Positions 62,148 through 64,000 of a DNA stretch of 64,000 nt are shown in pieces. This DNA comes from UBA2241 sp963777895 (GTDB lineage Bacteria > Actinomycetota > Thermoleophilia > UBA2241): the NCBI GenBank assembly GCA_963777895.1, contig CAVZSF010000005.1:620001-684000 (forward strand). Direction: 5' to 3'. The notes below the pieces were generated by a model. That model did not search any database, was not told the origin of the DNA, and saw nothing but the letters and a program-made list of their open reading frames with translations. Position numbers and translations under genes: made by a program. The stretch's first letter is position 1; the number at the start of each line of letters is the position of its first letter.

Positions 62148-64000
62148 TCAGGCCTTGGCTCCCGGCCGCGTCATCTTCAAGGAGAAGCTCAACGGGTAGC
62201 CGGGGTGGCCCGAGAGCCTCGCCAGGCCGTCCTCTCCCTTCTCCATGCAGTCGAAGTCGAGCCCGTGCTGGTACGGGAACTCGTGCAGGAACTCGAGCTG
62301 CAGGCCCCTGCGCAGGAGCGGGTCGACGATCTCGCTGAGTCCGTGGTTCCACTCGTAGCTCACGGTGTTCGCGACGACGGCATCCGCATCCGCGTATGAG
62401 CCTTGTTCGTCGAAGCGCAATGGCTCCCCGTGCTGGAAGTAGGGGTACTGGATGCGGAGAAGATCGGGGGTCGCGTGGTCGGCGAGCAGCATGGCGGCGG
62501 GGTGGAACTCGGCGATGTAGAAGACTCCGCCGGGCTTGAGGTAGCGCAGGACGATGTCGGCCCAAGCTTCGAGGTCGGGGAGCCAGATGAGGGCGCCCCA
62601 CGAGGTGAAGACGATGTCGAAGGTCTCGTCGAGGACCTCGGGAAGGCGGTGGACGTCCGACTGGATGAAGGTGGCGCGCGCGGAGAGGCCGACGCTGTCG
62701 GCCAGCCCGCGCGCCAGCTCGATCGCCTGGGGGGCGAAGTCCACGCCCGTCACCGTGGCTCCGGACCTGGCCCAGCTCAGGGTGTCGAGGCCGAAGTGGC
62801 ACTGCAGATGGAGCAGGCTCGTGCCCTCGCGCACGACCGGGCCAAGCTCGTCGCGCTCGATGCTCGTGAGCGAGCTCCGGCCGGCCTTGAACCCCTCCAC
62901 GTCATAGAAGCTCGTCGTGACGTGCAGGCCGGCGAGCTCGTCCCAGCCGGCGAGATTCGCCTCACGGTGCTCGTCGCTCATCACGGCACCGAGGTCGCGG
63001 CGATCGCCCGCGGCCGACGAGGTCGGCTCGCTGTCGTGAGATGAGGCTGCGGTGGTGGCCGGCGCTGTGTCGGCTCGGCCGCTCGGGGCAGCCGGGACGG
63101 CGCCTTCCTCCGCCGGCTTGCTCGCCCGCAGGGTGTAGGTGAAGGGCAGGTCGCGCCGGCGCCCGCCCTCGCCGTCGGGCAGCCACCAGAGCCGCTCATC
63201 GTCGCGCACCATCCAGTCCCAGAAGGGGGCGGGCGAGAAGGGGAACTCGTGGAGCTGCTCTATGCGCAGACCAGCGCCGCTCAAAGCGCCGGTCACCTCC
63301 TCCATGCTGTGCGGCCAGCCGTAGGCGGTGAGGTCCTCGAAGCGCGCGTCGGGATCCGCGTAGTCGCGATCCACCGGGTCGACGTCGGGTTCGTCGGGGG
63401 TGGGGAAGTAGCGGAAGAGGACCCTGACCTCGTGCTCGCCGGGGACCTCCTCGAAGGTGCGCGCGATCGGATGGATCTCGGCAAGGTAGAAGGTCCCGCC
63501 GGGCCGCAGGTGCCGGGCGATGATGCCGGCCCAGGCCTGGAGGTCGGGCAGCCACTCGATCGCGCCCCAGTTGACGAAGACGATGTCGAAGAGGCGGTCG
63601 CCGAGGTGGGCGTCGGCCTCGTAGAGGTCGGACTCGACGAAGGCGGCGCGCCCCGAGAGGCCGGCTTCGCCGGCCAGGCGGCGCGCCAGTGCGATCGCCT
63701 CGCCCGAGAAGTCGAGGCCGACCACCTCAGCGCCCTCGCGCGCCCAGCTCAGCGTGTCGAGGCCGAAGTGGCACTGCAGGTGGAGCAGGCTCGCGCCTTC
63801 GTGAACGTAGGGTCCCAGCTCCTCGCGCTCGACCGGCGTGAGCGCGCTCCGCCCGGCCTTGAAGCCCTCCACATCGTAGCCGGGCGCCTTCTCGTGGACC
63901 TTGGTCCACACGTTCCAGAGCTTCAGGTTGGCGGCGCGCGCCGCGTCGCCCAGCGGGCCGGTGGGTCCGTCGGGCCGCGTGCCGGCGCCGCCTTTCCCAC
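62148..64000 (-). CDS. Tandem class I SAM methyltransferase, cut by the window edge
   Basis: The open frame runs off the right edge without a start; at least 617 residues are seen. It contains two homologous methyltransferase domains. Copy 1 (N-terminal) has YDVEGFKAGRSALT, LLHLQCHFGLDTLSWAREGA, VVGLDFSGEAIALARRLA and GTFYLAEIHPIA. Copy 2 repeats YDVEGFKAGRSSLT, LLHLQCHFGLDTLSWARSGA, VTGVDFAPQAIELARGLA and GVFYIAEFHPAA. A Ser/Thr/Pro linker of about 50 residues joins them. The motif I here uses LQCHFGLDTLS, the family's SAM loop. A Met at the linker end (MSDEHREANLAGWDELAG) may be a relic start from before the fusion. Substrate unknown. Confidence 0.84.
   Translation of the reverse strand, partial: GKGGAGTRPDGPTGPLGDAARAANLKLWNVWTKVHEKAPGYDVEGFKAGRSALTPVEREELGPYVHEGASLLHLQCHFGLDTLSWAREGAEVVGLDFSGEAIALARRLAGEAGLSGRAAFVESDLYEADAHLGDRLFDIVFVNWGAIEWLPDLQAWAGIIARHLRPGGTFYLAEIHPIARTFEEVPGEHEVRVLFRYFPTPDEPDVDPVDRDYADPDARFEDLTAYGWPHSMEEVTGALSGAGLRIEQLHEFPFSPAPFWDWMVRDDERLWWLPDGEGGRRRDLPFTYTLRASKPAEEGAVPAAPSGRADTAPATTAASSHDSEPTSSAAGDRRDLGAVMSDEHREANLAGWDELAGLHVTTSFYDVEGFKAGRSSLTSIERDELGPVVREGTSLLHLQCHFGLDTLSWARSGATVTGVDFAPQAIELARGLADSVGLSARATFIQSDVHRLPEVLDETFDIVFTSWGALIWLPDLEAWADIVLRYLKPGGVFYIAEFHPAAMLLADHATPDLLRIQYPYFQHGEPLRFDEQGSYADADAVVANTVSYEWNHGLSEIVDPLLRRGLQLEFLHEFPYQHGLDFDCMEKGEDGLARLSGHPGYPLSFSLKMTRPGAKA

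Overview
The window is a chromosomal stretch of a high-GC bacterium, most likely an actinobacterium (possibly of the Thermoleophilia type; this is inference). The signs are very high GC with GC-ending codons, a PASTA-domain Ser/Thr kinase, a DnaE2-type polymerase, two LexA boxes of the Gram-positive type, an NrdR/NrdJ pair, an Asp23/AmaP-like locus, and genes that start 6-8 bases after a TATACT-like box (leaderless mRNAs). I see no prophage, insertion sequence, CRISPR array, rRNA or tRNA.

The central result is that two stop codons appear to be recoded as amino acids in the same window. UAG is read through in a methylamine operon: the dimethylamine methyltransferase gene mtbB (46369-47778) and the trimethylamine methyltransferase gene mttB (47791-49269) each have one in-frame TAG where these families carry pyrrolysine. 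UGA is read through in two thiol-redox genes: a PDO/glutaredoxin-like protein (4388-5062, U-P-Y-C in place of CPYC) and a thioredoxin/NHL-repeat protein (29042-30757, U-I-N-C in place of CINC). Each of these UGA codons has a hairpin just downstream, as bacterial SECIS elements do. UAG and UGA also end every other gene whose stop I read; by hand count none ends in TAA. The pyl and sel machinery genes are not in the window.

Layout. 0.2-6 kb: PilB/GspE ATPase with a receiver domain, biotin carboxylase, selenoprotein 1, CinA-like protein. 6-15 kb: glutamine amidotransferase, M48 protease with zinc ribbons, PASTA kinase, secreted beta-propeller, EamA transporter, and a pair of paralogous membrane proteins. 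15-21.4 kb: an SOS locus (dnaE2 and a DUF6504 gene, each behind a near-identical LexA-box promoter) with a damaged mttB-like gene between them. 21.4-28.6 kb: HAD phosphatase, two tandem extracytoplasmic solute-binding proteins, exonuclease/GIY-YIG fusion. 29-34.2 kb: selenoprotein 2, Hsp20 and Lon. 34.3-44.3 kb: carnitine dehydrogenase-like protein, HEAT protein, phosphoesterase, amino-acid permease, ion antiporter, sdhCDAB. 44.4-51.4 kb: TetR and the methylamine operon. 51.4-64 kb: EamA halves, macro domain, ornithine cyclodeaminase-like protein, DUF1786-like protein, mannosyltransferase, nrdR-nrdJ, Asp23 locus, HAD phosphatase, and a tandem methyltransferase cut by the right edge.

How the genes work together. 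The TetR gene, an 18-bp operator, a polyamine-type binding protein, mtbB, mttB, the corrinoid protein mttC and a non-pyrrolysine MttB homologue look like one amine-induced unit for uptake and corrinoid-dependent demethylation. The carnitine dehydrogenase-like gene and the second mttB-like gene fit a wider role in quaternary-amine use.

Caution: several genes (M48 protease, kinase, dnaE2, mttB-like, a small membrane ORF, probably EamA) carry single-base indels, mostly in G/C runs. Part of the sequence may therefore have indel errors. The four recoded codons are different: they are in frame, cost no bases, and sit exactly on the functional residue.
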